Below are positions 54,881 through 63,183 of a stretch of DNA of 64,000 nucleotides, piece after piece. Origin of the DNA: Fibrobacter sp. UWB4 (GTDB lineage: Bacteria; Fibrobacterota; Fibrobacteria; Fibrobacterales; Fibrobacteraceae); contig NZ_MWQI01000001.1 in the NCBI RefSeq assembly GCF_002210345.1, positions 310,001 to 374,000 of the forward strand. Reading direction: 5' to 3'. The position numbers and the translations under genes were made by a program. The first letter of the stretch is position 1. Every line of letters begins with the position of its first letter. The notes below the pieces were generated by a model. The model saw only the letters and a program-made list of their open reading frames with translations. It made no database searches and was not told where the DNA came from.

Positions 54881-55924
54881 ATGAAACGTTTAATGACTCT
54901 GCTCGTGGCTATGCTTGCGTTCCCGCTGATGGCGAACGCGCAGTCCCGTTACACGCCTTCGGAACTGGATACGCTTGTTTCGACGATTGCGCTTTATCCG
55001 GATCCGCTCCTGGTCCATGTCTTGGGGGCTTCCGAGCATGTTGAAGATATTCCCCGAGCTTCGGCTTTTGCAAATGCGAATCGCCATCTGAAGGGCGACG
55101 ATTTGGCTTATGCCATTGAACGTGCCGAATTGGAATACGATGAATCGGTAATCGCGCTCATTCCGTTCCCGGATGTGCTCCGTAAAATGACGAAATATGC
55201 GACATGGACAAAACAGCTTGGCGAAGCGGTTGAAATGCAAAAAGCCGATGTGATGGATGCTGTGCAGAGAATGCGCAAGGTCGCTCACAAGAATGGCTAT
55301 TTACAGAGCGATGACAAGGTTGCGGTGACCGTTGATGATAACGTATCCATTCAGCCAGTTCGCGAAGAATATGTGTATGTTCCCGAATACGATCCGCGTG
55401 TTGTTTATTATGTCGTATCGAATGATAACGCTCGAATCCGTTATGTTAGCGGGACATGGATTGGTTCAGGACTCATTTATTGGGGCTGGGATCCGTTTTA
55501 TTATGACTGGGTGCACCGCCGCCCGCATTATCGCCATCCGCACCGCTATGCGCCTCCTCCGCGTCATCGTGCAAGGCCCAGACCTGCGCCGGGTCCGCGT
55601 TTGAACAATCCTCCTCCGCGTGGGCGTTTTGACAACCCACCACCACGCCCGCATTCTTCGTGGGAAAGGCGACCCTCCGCTCCTGCGCCGGCTCCGTCGC
55701 GCACGTTGAACAAACGTCAGGAAACACCATCGGTACAGCCGTCAAACAATAGTCGTCCGGCTCCGCCACCACCGCCGTCGAATTACAAGCGTCCGGCACC
55801 ACCTCCGCCACCGCCGCAGGCTTCTAGCTCAAATGACGATGAGGAAAATCGTTGGAATTCTCGCCATTCAGAACGCCATCACGGCTCACATAACCCTCCT
55901 GCGCCACCATCGCGTAGAAGGTAA
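54881..55924 (+). CDS. DUF3300 protein with proline-rich tail
   Basis: 347 residues with a signal peptide (cleaved near ANA|QSR) and a strong GGAGG Shine-Dalgarno. The N-terminal DUF3300 domain (about 25-190) has LVSTIALYPDPLLVHVLGAS, IPFPDVLRKM and EEYVYVPEYDPRVVYY. The tail from about 200 is very rich in Pro, Arg, His and Ser (RPRPAPGPRLNNPPP, RPAPPPPPPQASSS), probably extended and wall- or surface-bound. Function unknown. Confidence 0.88.
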   Translation: MKRLMTLLVAMLAFPLMANAQSRYTPSELDTLVSTIALYPDPLLVHVLGASEHVEDIPRASAFANANRHLKGDDLAYAIERAELEYDESVIALIPFPDVLRKMTKYATWTKQLGEAVEMQKADVMDAVQRMRKVAHKNGYLQSDDKVAVTVDDNVSIQPVREEYVYVPEYDPRVVYYVVSNDNARIRYVSGTWIGSGLIYWGWDPFYYDWVHRRPHYRHPHRYAPPPRHRARPRPAPGPRLNNPPPRGRFDNPPPRPHSSWERRPSAPAPAPSRTLNKRQETPSVQPSNNSRPAPPPPPSNYKRPAPPPPPPQASSSNDDEENRWNSRHSERHHGSHNPPAPPSRRR

Positions 55925-55978
55925 GGGTGTCACCATCTTGTCATTCCACATCGTGGCCTGACATGTTCGCCTCGGATA

Positions 55979-56048
55979 TAGAAACATGCAAGCATGTTTC
56001 TGCATCACTCGGCTCCTTTGTCATTCCCGCCACCGAGCGGGAATCTCC
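55979..56048. repeat. Palindrome GAAACATGC... and GTCATTCCCGCC repeat
   Basis: An exact palindrome (GAAACATGCAAGCATGTTTC) sits at 55981-56000, then the second GTCATTCCCGCC hairpin at 56020-56048. They lie between the convergent DUF3300 and nth genes. Confidence 0.75.
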
Positions 56049-56058
56049 TTTTTTAGGG

Positions 56059-56685
56059 TTACTTGTGCTTTTTTACTACGGAGCATATCGGGCACTCTTC
56101 GTCTTTATGCCCGCGCGCTTTGCAGTAATTGCGCCCAAAATAAATGATTTGCAAATGACGCTTTTCCCATTCTTCTTTGGGAAAAGCTTTTTTTAGATCT
56201 TCTTCGGTCTTTTCGACGCTCGAACCGTCGCTTAAACCCCAGCGTTCGGCGAGACGATGAATGTGCGTATCGACCGGAAATGCCGGGAGCTTGAAAATGT
56301 GGCTCATGATGACGCTTGCCGTCTTATGTCCGACTCCAGGGAGGCTTTCGAGTTCCTCGAACGTGTGTGGGACTTCGCCTTTGAACTTTTCGACGAGCGC
56401 TTGCGAGAGCTTGAAAATGTTCACGCTTTTGGTGTTAAAGAAACCGCAGGGCTTGATGATTTCGGCAATGCGGTCTACTCCGAGCTTGATCATCTTGGCG
56501 GGAGTGTTTGCTTCTTTAAAGAGAACCGCGGTCACCTGGTTCACACGGATGTCGGTGCATTGGGCGCTTAAAACAACGGCAACGAGGAGTGTGAATGGGC
56601 TTGTAAAATCCAGCGGAATGGGCGGATTCGGGTATAGTTCGTCCAGCTTATCGCCAATGAATTTGATTTTCGCGGCCTTGTTCAT
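56059..56685 (-). CDS. nth: Endonuclease III family DNA glycosylase
   Basis: 208 residues. HhH-GPD glycosylase/AP lyase that removes oxidised pyrimidines. HhH motif LPGVGHKTASVI with catalytic Lys121; catalytic Asp139 in FPVDTHIHRLAERWGL. The C-terminal iron-sulfur loop is atypical: only Cys188, Cys198 and Cys201 (YCKARGHKDEECPICSV) are present and the canonical Cx6Cx2Cx5C is broken. Its glycosylase core looks intact. Its start is 179 bp from the stop of nothing else; cysE lies 32 bp upstream on the same strand. Confidence 0.9.
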   Translation of the reverse strand: MNKAAKIKFIGDKLDELYPNPPIPLDFTSPFTLLVAVVLSAQCTDIRVNQVTAVLFKEANTPAKMIKLGVDRIAEIIKPCGFFNTKSVNIFKLSQALVEKFKGEVPHTFEELESLPGVGHKTASVIMSHIFKLPAFPVDTHIHRLAERWGLSDGSSVEKTEEDLKKAFPKEEWEKRHLQIIYFGRNYCKARGHKDEECPICSVVKKHK

Positions 56686-56717
56686 TTGCGCGATTCTCGC
56701 CTTGAACGTTCTTCCGT

Positions 56718-57506
56718 TTAATTCTTGTCGCGCGTGAAGTCTTGCTGCATGTTGAAGCTCGGCATGTCATCGTGCGGGTGCCCCACCTGAACGGCCGGGA
56801 CGCCTGCATAAGTCGTGTGAGCAGGAACATCACAAAGTACCACGGCGCCAGCGCCGATCTTTGCACCGTCTCCGATGTGGATGTTGCCGAGCAGCTGGGC
56901 ATGTGCACCGAGCATCACTCCATTTCCGACTTTCGGGTGACGGTCGCCGATTTCGTTACCCGTACCGCCCAAGGTCACGCCATGCAAAAAGCTCACGTTG
57001 TTTCCGACGGTTGCGGTTTCGCCGATGACGATATTTGTGGCGTGGTCCACCAAAAGTCCGTAGCCGATTTTTGCTGCCGGATGAATGTCCATGCCGAACT
57101 TGCGACTGATGATGCTCTGGAGCATCTTGGCGGGGAAGTGGCGGCCTTCTTCATAAAGGGCATGGGCGACGCGGTAGGCTTGCAGTCCTTGGAACCCCTT
57201 GAAAAACAGCAGCGGTTCGAGGGGGCCCGTGCAAGCGGGGTCGCGAAGGACTGTTGCATGCAAGTCCTTTGTCGCGCAAATAAGCAATTTGGGATACTTT
57301 TCGTACATGACGCCGAACATCTTCTCGAGTTCTGCTCGGTCGATGACTTCGCCGGCGAGCTGACAGGCGAGGGTGACTCCAAGCATATCCGCAAAGTTCT
57401 TGCGGTTAAGGATTTGCTCTTCGAGCATCAACTTCGAAAACGGCTCGGTCTTGACGAGTTCTGCGGCTTCCTTGCGGAGTAACTGTTCCATTTCTTCTGG
57501 TGTCAT
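56718..57506 (-). CDS. cysE: Serine O-acetyltransferase
   Basis: 262 residues. Makes O-acetylserine for cysteine synthesis. Left-handed beta-helix hexapeptide repeats (about 135-235) include the catalytic DIHPAAKIGYGLLVDHATNIVIGE, with GGTGNEIGDRHPKVG after it. The N-terminal helical part has FQGLQAYRVAHALYEEG. The C-terminal tail beyond the repeats is extended (HDDMPSFNMQQDF). No cysK nearby. nth follows after 32 bp. Confidence 0.93.
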   Translation of the reverse strand: MTPEEMEQLLRKEAAELVKTEPFSKLMLEEQILNRKNFADMLGVTLACQLAGEVIDRAELEKMFGVMYEKYPKLLICATKDLHATVLRDPACTGPLEPLLFFKGFQGLQAYRVAHALYEEGRHFPAKMLQSIISRKFGMDIHPAAKIGYGLLVDHATNIVIGETATVGNNVSFLHGVTLGGTGNEIGDRHPKVGNGVMLGAHAQLLGNIHIGDGAKIGAGAVVLCDVPAHTTYAGVPAVQVGHPHDDMPSFNMQQDFTRDKN

Positions 57507-57574
57507 GATGACGCCAAATATAGAAAATGTTGATGGCTTTGCCTTAGAGTTGATTTAGAATCAAAATGAAAATT

Positions 57575-57709
57575 ATGCGGGCGGGGCCCCAGCTCGGAGT
57601 TGACGCCTCTGGCGTCAGCGGCTTCACTCGGTTATGCCGGTCTGCAAGCAGCCCGTCGCAACACTCGTTTTGCACGCTACTGCGAAGAAAATACCTTGGC
57701 CGACGCTTT
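57575..57709 (+). repeat. 135-bp dispersed element, copy B
   Basis: Exact inverse copy of 8063-8197. It lies in the gap between the cysE start and the maltokinase stop, 68 bp from cysE. Contains the TGACGCC/GGCGTCA hairpin. No coding evidence. Confidence 0.95.
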
Positions 57710-57809
57710 ATTCTCTCGACGATTTATTTTTTTTTAGGAATTACAAGTATGTCTCGCATTGACTACAAAATGTTTTATTGTGAAAATACGGACATTTTAT
57801 TATTGAATC

Positions 57810-58994
57810 TTACAGCGCAAGTAGCGCTTTGGCGGGGATCCAGAACCAATCGGGCCTAAATTCCAGCTCGTAGCATGCTTCGTAGATGGCTTTCGCGAGA
57901 ATGTAGGGCTTGGATTCCTTCTCGATTTCTTCGGTGGAAATCCCGGAGACCTTGGAATATCCGGTGACAAACGCTTTTTGCGCTTCGGCCGGGTCGGCCT
58001 TGGCAACGGCGCCTGCATAGGCAAAACTGCGGAGCATGCCTGCAATATCGACGGCGGGGGAGCGGATGGTGCGCCTGTAGTCGAGGCTGCGCGTGGGTTC
58101 CCCTTCAAAGTCAATCATCTCGAAATGCTTGGTGCCGTTCGCACTTTGCGTGATCAGCACCTGCCCGAGATGGTAATCCCCGTGGATGCGCTGCTTTTTG
58201 ATGGTCTTGTCGCTGAAAGTCTCGCGGAGAAGGTCGCTGTAGCGGATGCGCAGTTCCGGGAGCTTCTCGCGCAGTTGCGGTGCGTATTCAGTGTCCGTTG
58301 AGCTTTGAAGCAATTGTTGCAATCGGTCGAACGGAGGCTCGATGCCGCTGTATTTTGGACCGCTTAAACGCTTGAGGCTTTCGTGCATCTGTGCTGTGGA
58401 CATCCCGAGCTGGAAGGCGTCCGTGCTATCCATGTTTTTGCAGAACTCGCTCCAGGCGTCAAGAGCGTTCGGGAAATGCTCTTCGAGGATTCCCCACGTG
58501 TAAATTTCGCCGCCTTTCGTCTTGTAGTTGCACACTGCATAGAGCCTCGGGACGCGGCTACTGTCGGCCTTGTTCAAGGCTTCCAGAATTTCGGCTTCGG
58601 GGTGGATTCCTGCTTCTAGCCTGCGATAAAGCTTGAAGAAAAACTTCCCTGGAGCGCAGAATGCGGAATTGCTCTGTTCCTTTGAAATGGGCTTGATGCT
58701 TGTGAGGGCGCCCCTAGAAATCGGTCTTGTAAGCCGAAACGAAAAGAATCCTTTGTCGCCTGAAAATATGGATTGCTGTGCACCGTCGAGGAATGCGTCT
58801 TCGAGAATCTTTCCGACCGCGTTCTCGTCATCGATGATTGCGTAAATATCGCTTTCGCCATCGGCAAACGAGACTTTTGCAAGCCTGATGCGAGTGCCTC
58901 CGGCCTCTGTGGAATCGAGCTGATCCACACGGGTTACGTTTCTGTTTTTCCCCATGAACCAGCGTTGTTTGCTAAAATATTTTATGAGGTTCAT
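57810..58994 (-). CDS. Maltokinase-like phosphotransferase
   Basis: 394 residues. Phosphorylates maltose at C1 to give maltose 1-phosphate, the GlgE-pathway donor for alpha-glucan. The aminoglycoside-kinase-like fold has the catalytic loop RIHGDYHLGQVL and metal motif MIDFEGEP. N-terminal cap starts YFSKQRWFMGKNR, typical of maltokinases. No glgE, treS or glgB neighbours. Fibrobacter stores glycogen, so a role in reserve glucan is plausible. Confidence 0.85.
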   Translation of the reverse strand: MNLIKYFSKQRWFMGKNRNVTRVDQLDSTEAGGTRIRLAKVSFADGESDIYAIIDDENAVGKILEDAFLDGAQQSIFSGDKGFFSFRLTRPISRGALTSIKPISKEQSNSAFCAPGKFFFKLYRRLEAGIHPEAEILEALNKADSSRVPRLYAVCNYKTKGGEIYTWGILEEHFPNALDAWSEFCKNMDSTDAFQLGMSTAQMHESLKRLSGPKYSGIEPPFDRLQQLLQSSTDTEYAPQLREKLPELRIRYSDLLRETFSDKTIKKQRIHGDYHLGQVLITQSANGTKHFEMIDFEGEPTRSLDYRRTIRSPAVDIAGMLRSFAYAGAVAKADPAEAQKAFVTGYSKVSGISTEEIEKESKPYILAKAIYEACYELEFRPDWFWIPAKALLAL

Positions 58995-59061
58995 GTTTCG
59001 AATATATAATTTCTCAGATGAAAATATTTTTTTAATAACAATTTTTCTCGATCAAATAATG

Positions 59062-59067
59062 TATAAT
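59062..59067 (+). promoter_or_regulatory. Consensus -10 box for candidate small RNA
   Basis: Perfect TATAAT at 59062-59067, preceded by TG. The -35 region is weak. It fits a start near 59074 on the plus strand, although the neighbouring genes lie on the minus strand. Confidence 0.5.
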
Positions 59068-59073
59068 ATAAAC

Positions 59074-59195
59074 CATAGGAGATGGAAGGGTGGATTCTCC
59101 TTGGAAAAATAAAGAAAGTGTCTTCGATTATGTTTCGACTAGTTCATGACTAGATTCGAGCGGGATTAGGAGAGGGCACTTTCTTTTTCGTTTTA
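59074..59195 (+). ncRNA. Candidate small structured RNA
   Basis: A 205-bp gap between two minus-strand genes holds a plus-strand unit: TATAAT box, hairpin GGAGA/TCTCC (59078-59100), then an outer stem AAAGAAAGTG/CACTTTCTTT (59111-59120 with 59177-59186) enclosing an inner hairpin CTAGT-TCATG-ACTAG, and a T-run to 59195. The outer stem plus T-run could also be a minus-strand terminator for the 59200-59562 gene. It lacks the SRP-loop and 6S motifs. No ORF with a good start is inside. Confidence 0.45.
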
Positions 59196-59199
59196 TCCG

Positions 59200-59562
59200 C
59201 TATTTACCTGGACTTGTGAGAGGTGCGAAATATCCCTGGGAGCGCAGTGAGGCTAAAACTTTTAGCTGCTGCGGGACGGGTTCGCGTGGAAGGCCTTCGA
59301 CGACGAAGGGCGGAATCTGTTTGATGGGCTTGAATGCTTCTGGAACATCACTGTAGTCGCAGAGTTGCCATGCGGCAAGCAGTTTTTCGATGAATGTACT
59401 CCACGGAAATTTGTCGGTGGGGTGCATTGTGAATCTTGCGGGTTTGAGGTTGTCCCTCGCATCGAGCAAGAGGCTCCCGTCTTTGTAACAGGCAATAACG
59501 GCGGCTTTCCTGGATATGCCGTCTGTTGCTTTCTGGGCGGGAATGTCTAAAATGAGCTGCAA
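59200..59562 (-). CDS. Small unknown protein
   Basis: 120 residues from TTG 59562 (LQLILDIPAQKATDG), 8 bp after the stop of the 44-aa gene. Begins with a strand-like hydrophobic segment, then KAAVIACYKDGSLLLDARDN, then WSTFIEKLLAAWQLCDYSD and a Pro-rich end. No family recognised and no membrane segment. Start uncertain; no ATG is available upstream. Probably co-transcribed with the 44-aa gene. Confidence 0.5.
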   Translation of the reverse strand: MQLILDIPAQKATDGISRKAAVIACYKDGSLLLDARDNLKPARFTMHPTDKFPWSTFIEKLLAAWQLCDYSDVPEAFKPIKQIPPFVVEGLPREPVPQQLKVLASLRSQGYFAPLTSPGK

Positions 59563-59570
59563 AATAGAAC

Positions 59571-59705
59571 TTATGCTGTAGCGAGTTCACGTTGGATCAG
59601 GCTGTACTCGTATTCAGAAATGGAGGTCATCTTTAAGATCAGTTCGCGCTTGAGACCTGCTTTGATAAGTTCCTTTGCTTCATCAATCTTGCTTGTTGTT
59701 GCCAT
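59571..59705 (-). CDS. 44-residue protein, possible nuclease-remnant tail
   Basis: ATG 59705 behind AGAGG (9 nt). Encodes MATTSKIDEAKELIKAG, then LKRELILKMTSISEYEYSL, then IQRELATA. A helical tail with the shape of the short C-terminal module of Rpn/PD-(D/E)XK proteins (A-x-LLK-x-G ... I ... S...EY). It may be a remnant or an antitoxin-sized regulator. It precedes the 120-residue gene by 8 bp. Confidence 0.5.
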   Translation of the reverse strand: MATTSKIDEAKELIKAGLKRELILKMTSISEYEYSLIQRELATA

Positions 59706-59877
59706 ATAGAGCCTCTTATTTTATAGAATGTAATATAAAAATAATTTTTCTGTGGCAAAAATGTCAATATTGGAAAGAAAAATTTTTGGCAAATATATAA
59801 AAAATGTGTTCTGTAACACATTGATGGTTAATGAATTAGAATTGACAAGTTGTCCAAGGCCGATTTTTGAGTAGTGC

Positions 59878-60690
59878 CTATAAAAATTCCGATGGGACAA
59901 TTCCGTCGAGAACAGGGAAAGACTTGCGGTAGTGGCGCTCGGCCTCGAGGTCCAGTTCGGCAGAAATGACGGCTTCGCTTTGGGCAGGGCCTTCGGCGAG
60001 GATGTCGCCGTTGGGTGAAATGATGAGAGACGTGCCGGCGAGTGGAACCTGGGTGTCTGGGGATTCACTTACGGCATTGACGGCGGCGATATAGACCTGA
60101 TTTTCGATGGCTCGTGCCTTGAGGAGCGTTTCCCAGTGGGCGCGCCTTTTGGCGGGCCATGCCGCCTGGATCGTGATGAGTTTTGCACCTTTTTGTGTCG
60201 CATGGCGGAAAATTTCCGGGAAGCGCAAATCGTAGCAGATAAACGATGCTACCGTCCAATCTTGCAGTTTAAATAAATTAACCTCAACCCCTGGTCGGAA
60301 CGAATCCTTTTCTGGAAAGAACAAATTCATTTTATCGTATCCGCAGAATTCCTGGGCTGAGCGCGGATTGTATATGCTGACGTGGTTTAAAAATTGATTG
60401 CAGCTGTTTGCTTCACGCGCTCTTGAAATGCCTGCACCCATGATGGTGCAGCCTGTTGCGGTCGCGACTTCGGAAAGCATGTGTGCGGTTTCGCCTGATT
60501 TGCAAGTGCTGAAGTCTTCGGCAGCTTCGCTTAGATTGGCCGGTACGTAGCCCGTGGCAAACATTTCGGGGAGGAGCACAAGGCTTCCTTCTGTAGGCTT
60601 TTTTTCGAGAATAATTCTCTTTGCTCTTGCGATATTCTCGGTTTTATCGCCTTTGGCACTGTCCAGCTGGATTAAATAAACTTTAAGCAT
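59878..60690 (-). CDS. Nitrilase-family amidase (omega-amidase-like)
   Basis: 270 residues. Carbon-nitrogen hydrolase with the Glu-Lys-Cys triad: Glu42 (LLPEMFATGYV), Lys120 (YDKMNLFFPE) and Cys152 (FICYDLRFPEI). The WPAKRRAHWETLLKARAIENQ segment resembles the YafV/omega-amidase branch that hydrolyses alpha-ketoglutaramate, a metabolite repair step. Substrate is an inference. Single gene, minus strand. Confidence 0.88.
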   Translation of the reverse strand: MLKVYLIQLDSAKGDKTENIARAKRIILEKKPTEGSLVLLPEMFATGYVPANLSEAAEDFSTCKSGETAHMLSEVATATGCTIMGAGISRAREANSCNQFLNHVSIYNPRSAQEFCGYDKMNLFFPEKDSFRPGVEVNLFKLQDWTVASFICYDLRFPEIFRHATQKGAKLITIQAAWPAKRRAHWETLLKARAIENQVYIAAVNAVSESPDTQVPLAGTSLIISPNGDILAEGPAQSEAVISAELDLEAERHYRKSFPVLDGIVPSEFL

Positions 60691-60756
60691 GCGTATAATA
60701 TAAGATGTTGCGGCGTGGCTAAAAATTTTCTTGCATAAATTATCTATTTTGAAAGC

Positions 60757-63108
60757 ATGAATTTTCGTCTAATTTTCAGTTTTGTCCTATTTGTTGTGGT
60801 TGGGGTCCTTGCAGCTTCGCCAACAACAGTTATTGGTGTCGTTCTTGAGGCTGAATCGGACTTGCCTATCAAGGATGTTGCTGTCTCGTATCAGTCCGGC
60901 AAGCGCATCGGGGAGACTGATTCCCGAGGTCGTTTCGAGCTGACGGTGGATTCTAAAAATGCGACGCTCGTGTTTAAAAAAGAAGGCTACGATAGCGTCT
61001 TTGTGGAACTGCAAGATTTTGCAGATCTTCTGGACATGGTCATTACGCTTAGCACGAATGTTACAAACCTCGGCGCAAGCACGATTATCGGTGATGGTGA
61101 ACCTATCAAATGGGAAGTCGAACGCACTGTGAAGCTCGAAAAGCTTGAAGATGCTGCCGGCATGCGATTTGACTTGACGGAGCATTTGAGCCAGATGCCT
61201 GGGGTTTCGGGACAGAAGGATTTTAGCAGTGCCCTTTATTATGATGGATCCCGTGCAAGCGATGTGGCGTACCATTTGGGCCGCCTCCGCATTCCGAATA
61301 TGCGCCACTTGGACGTCGGATTCCCGGGCAACTTGTCCATCGTGAACCCGCATACATTGAGCGGCATTGAAGTCCACGACCATTACGGTCAGGGACCGCT
61401 TGGGCAAGGTCTTGCAACTTCGATCCAGTATATTCCTGAGCAGACAAAAGGCGAATGGGGCTTAAGAGGCTCTGCAGGGCTTACGCTCCAGGAAGTGGTT
61501 CTTGATGCTCCATTCTTTATCTGGGATAGCTTCCGCTTTGCATTCCGTCGCCTGGATGGTGATATGCTCAAGAACTTGGGCGAAAAATTCTTTACGGAAT
61601 TCCGTAAGCGTAACGACGACTGCTCTGGCGACTGCAAGGTGAAGTCTTCGGACCCGTTTGACCTTTCGGCGTTTGACATTTATGCGCAGTTGAACGGTTC
61701 TGATTCCTTGGGAAATGCGACTTGGGCTTTGCGGACGTTGTACAGTTCTGATGAATATAAGGTGAGCCAGGATACTTCGTCTACTTATGGCGCCGTCAAT
61801 TCAATTGATATTATTGAAGGTAGTCAAAGCTATTTGGTCATCGGAGCCGAGTATGCGTCGAAGTTCGGAACGAGCTTCCATGCGGGACTTGTCCGTGAAA
61901 GTCTAAGCGACACGCTGCGCGATACGACGGGATTCCGTACGGGCAAGATCTCGGACCCGACGGCAAGATCGTTTATTGATGGTTACAGCCAGACTCATAC
62001 AACACTGAGTGCTGGTGCAGACAAGAATTTCAATGCGGATATTTTCGGTGCTGACTTGCGTGGCGCAATTCTTTATGAACATCACTTGGTTGAACGTAGC
62101 TATCCGGTTCCTGGTGGCGAAGAAAGTAGTGACTACCAGACAGGCGTCTTGTCGGGTGCTGTAACGCTAGACTGGAAAAATGATTATTCGGAACACATGA
62201 TTTCTGTGGGCGCAGTTGCCGATGCTGCTGACCATAGGGCGCTTCCGACGGCTTCGTTTGATATGGAACGCAATTTGTCCAGGACGGATACCGCTTACTG
62301 GAGACTCTTTGGTAATGCCGCTTATCGTGCAGACTGGAAACATTATTTTGACGATGGTGATTTGACTGGGCGCCTGGAATCCGGGACGTCGCTCAAGTTG
62401 GGCTTGGGTTACCGTTCAAAATATTTGGTTGCCCAGTTCTCGGGCTTTGGACGTTTCTACTTTGATCCTTTGCTGCCGTTGCCGAAAGCTTTTGCAAATT
62501 ATAAAGATGTGACTCCGATTGATTTTGCCTGGGTTACCGGCGCTTCGGGTTCGTTCGAATGGAAAACTTCGCACCACTTCTCGATGGCAATGAATGCAAG
62601 CTCTGTTTATGGTGAATATGAACTGAAGGGAGGCAAGTCCTTGCCATGGGAAGCCAACTCCCGTCTGGATGTAGTCTCGCACTTTAGGTATTATCCGCGA
62701 AAGGATTCCATCGTGTCGGTTATATTGACGCACCATGCAGCATGGCATAGACCTCTTTATTACTATGCCATTAAACCGGCATCGGATGGCAAGAGCGGAA
62801 CCCGAGAACTCAAGGACTATAACAAGTTTACGGATTTGTACAGAACCGACGTGCGCGTGAATCTCGATTTGACGAAGACGAAGGGTTTCTTTAGAAATGC
62901 AAGATTCTATTTGGAACTCGACAACATCTTCTCGAAGCTCGATGTGGGCGCACTTAGATTCCTTGGTTCTGAAAACGGTCGTGAACGCTCTTGGGTTGCT
63001 CGCGATAAGGACAAAAATACTGCAAATGGCTATGACCTGGTACCGTTTATCGCAAAGGGCATGGGACTCTTTTTCCAGTTTGGCGTAGAAGTGCAGCTGG
63101 GAATTTAG
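60757..63108 (+). CDS. TonB-dependent receptor with carboxypeptidase-like N-domain
   Basis: 783 residues with a signal peptide (to about VLA|ASP). A CarboxypepD_reg-type beta-sandwich (25-105: GVVLEAESDLPIKDVAVS, GRFELTVD) precedes a plug-like domain (about 120-260: FDLTEHLSQMPGVSGQKDF, GLATSIQYIPEQTKGEWG) and a large barrel ending FFQFGVEVQLGI with an aliphatic C terminus. A clear TonB box is not seen near the N terminus. Substrate unknown; a role in outer-membrane uptake or in an export complex is likely. Confidence 0.8.
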   Translation: MNFRLIFSFVLFVVVGVLAASPTTVIGVVLEAESDLPIKDVAVSYQSGKRIGETDSRGRFELTVDSKNATLVFKKEGYDSVFVELQDFADLLDMVITLSTNVTNLGASTIIGDGEPIKWEVERTVKLEKLEDAAGMRFDLTEHLSQMPGVSGQKDFSSALYYDGSRASDVAYHLGRLRIPNMRHLDVGFPGNLSIVNPHTLSGIEVHDHYGQGPLGQGLATSIQYIPEQTKGEWGLRGSAGLTLQEVVLDAPFFIWDSFRFAFRRLDGDMLKNLGEKFFTEFRKRNDDCSGDCKVKSSDPFDLSAFDIYAQLNGSDSLGNATWALRTLYSSDEYKVSQDTSSTYGAVNSIDIIEGSQSYLVIGAEYASKFGTSFHAGLVRESLSDTLRDTTGFRTGKISDPTARSFIDGYSQTHTTLSAGADKNFNADIFGADLRGAILYEHHLVERSYPVPGGEESSDYQTGVLSGAVTLDWKNDYSEHMISVGAVADAADHRALPTASFDMERNLSRTDTAYWRLFGNAAYRADWKHYFDDGDLTGRLESGTSLKLGLGYRSKYLVAQFSGFGRFYFDPLLPLPKAFANYKDVTPIDFAWVTGASGSFEWKTSHHFSMAMNASSVYGEYELKGGKSLPWEANSRLDVVSHFRYYPRKDSIVSVILTHHAAWHRPLYYYAIKPASDGKSGTRELKDYNKFTDLYRTDVRVNLDLTKTKGFFRNARFYLELDNIFSKLDVGALRFLGSENGRERSWVARDKDKNTANGYDLVPFIAKGMGLFFQFGVEVQLGI

Positions 63109-63183
63109 TGAGTAGGCGGTAGGAAGTAGACAGTAGGAAGTCGCGCAAGTTGTCATTGCGAGGAACGAAGTGACGAAGCAATC
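63108..63183 (+). repeat. GTAGGAAGT units plus CATTGCGAGG...GAAGCAATC repeat
   Basis: 63108-63142 repeats GTAGGCGGTAGGAAGT units like 6486. 63152-63183 is GTCATTGCGAGGAACG to ACGAAGCAATC, a widely known palindromic repeat. The repeat contains the GTG start at 63170. Confidence 0.8.

Noticed and set aside
59074-59195. Identification as 4.5S, 6S or tmRNA
   Set aside because: Too short for tmRNA and 6S, and the conserved GGAAG-type SRP loop context is missing.
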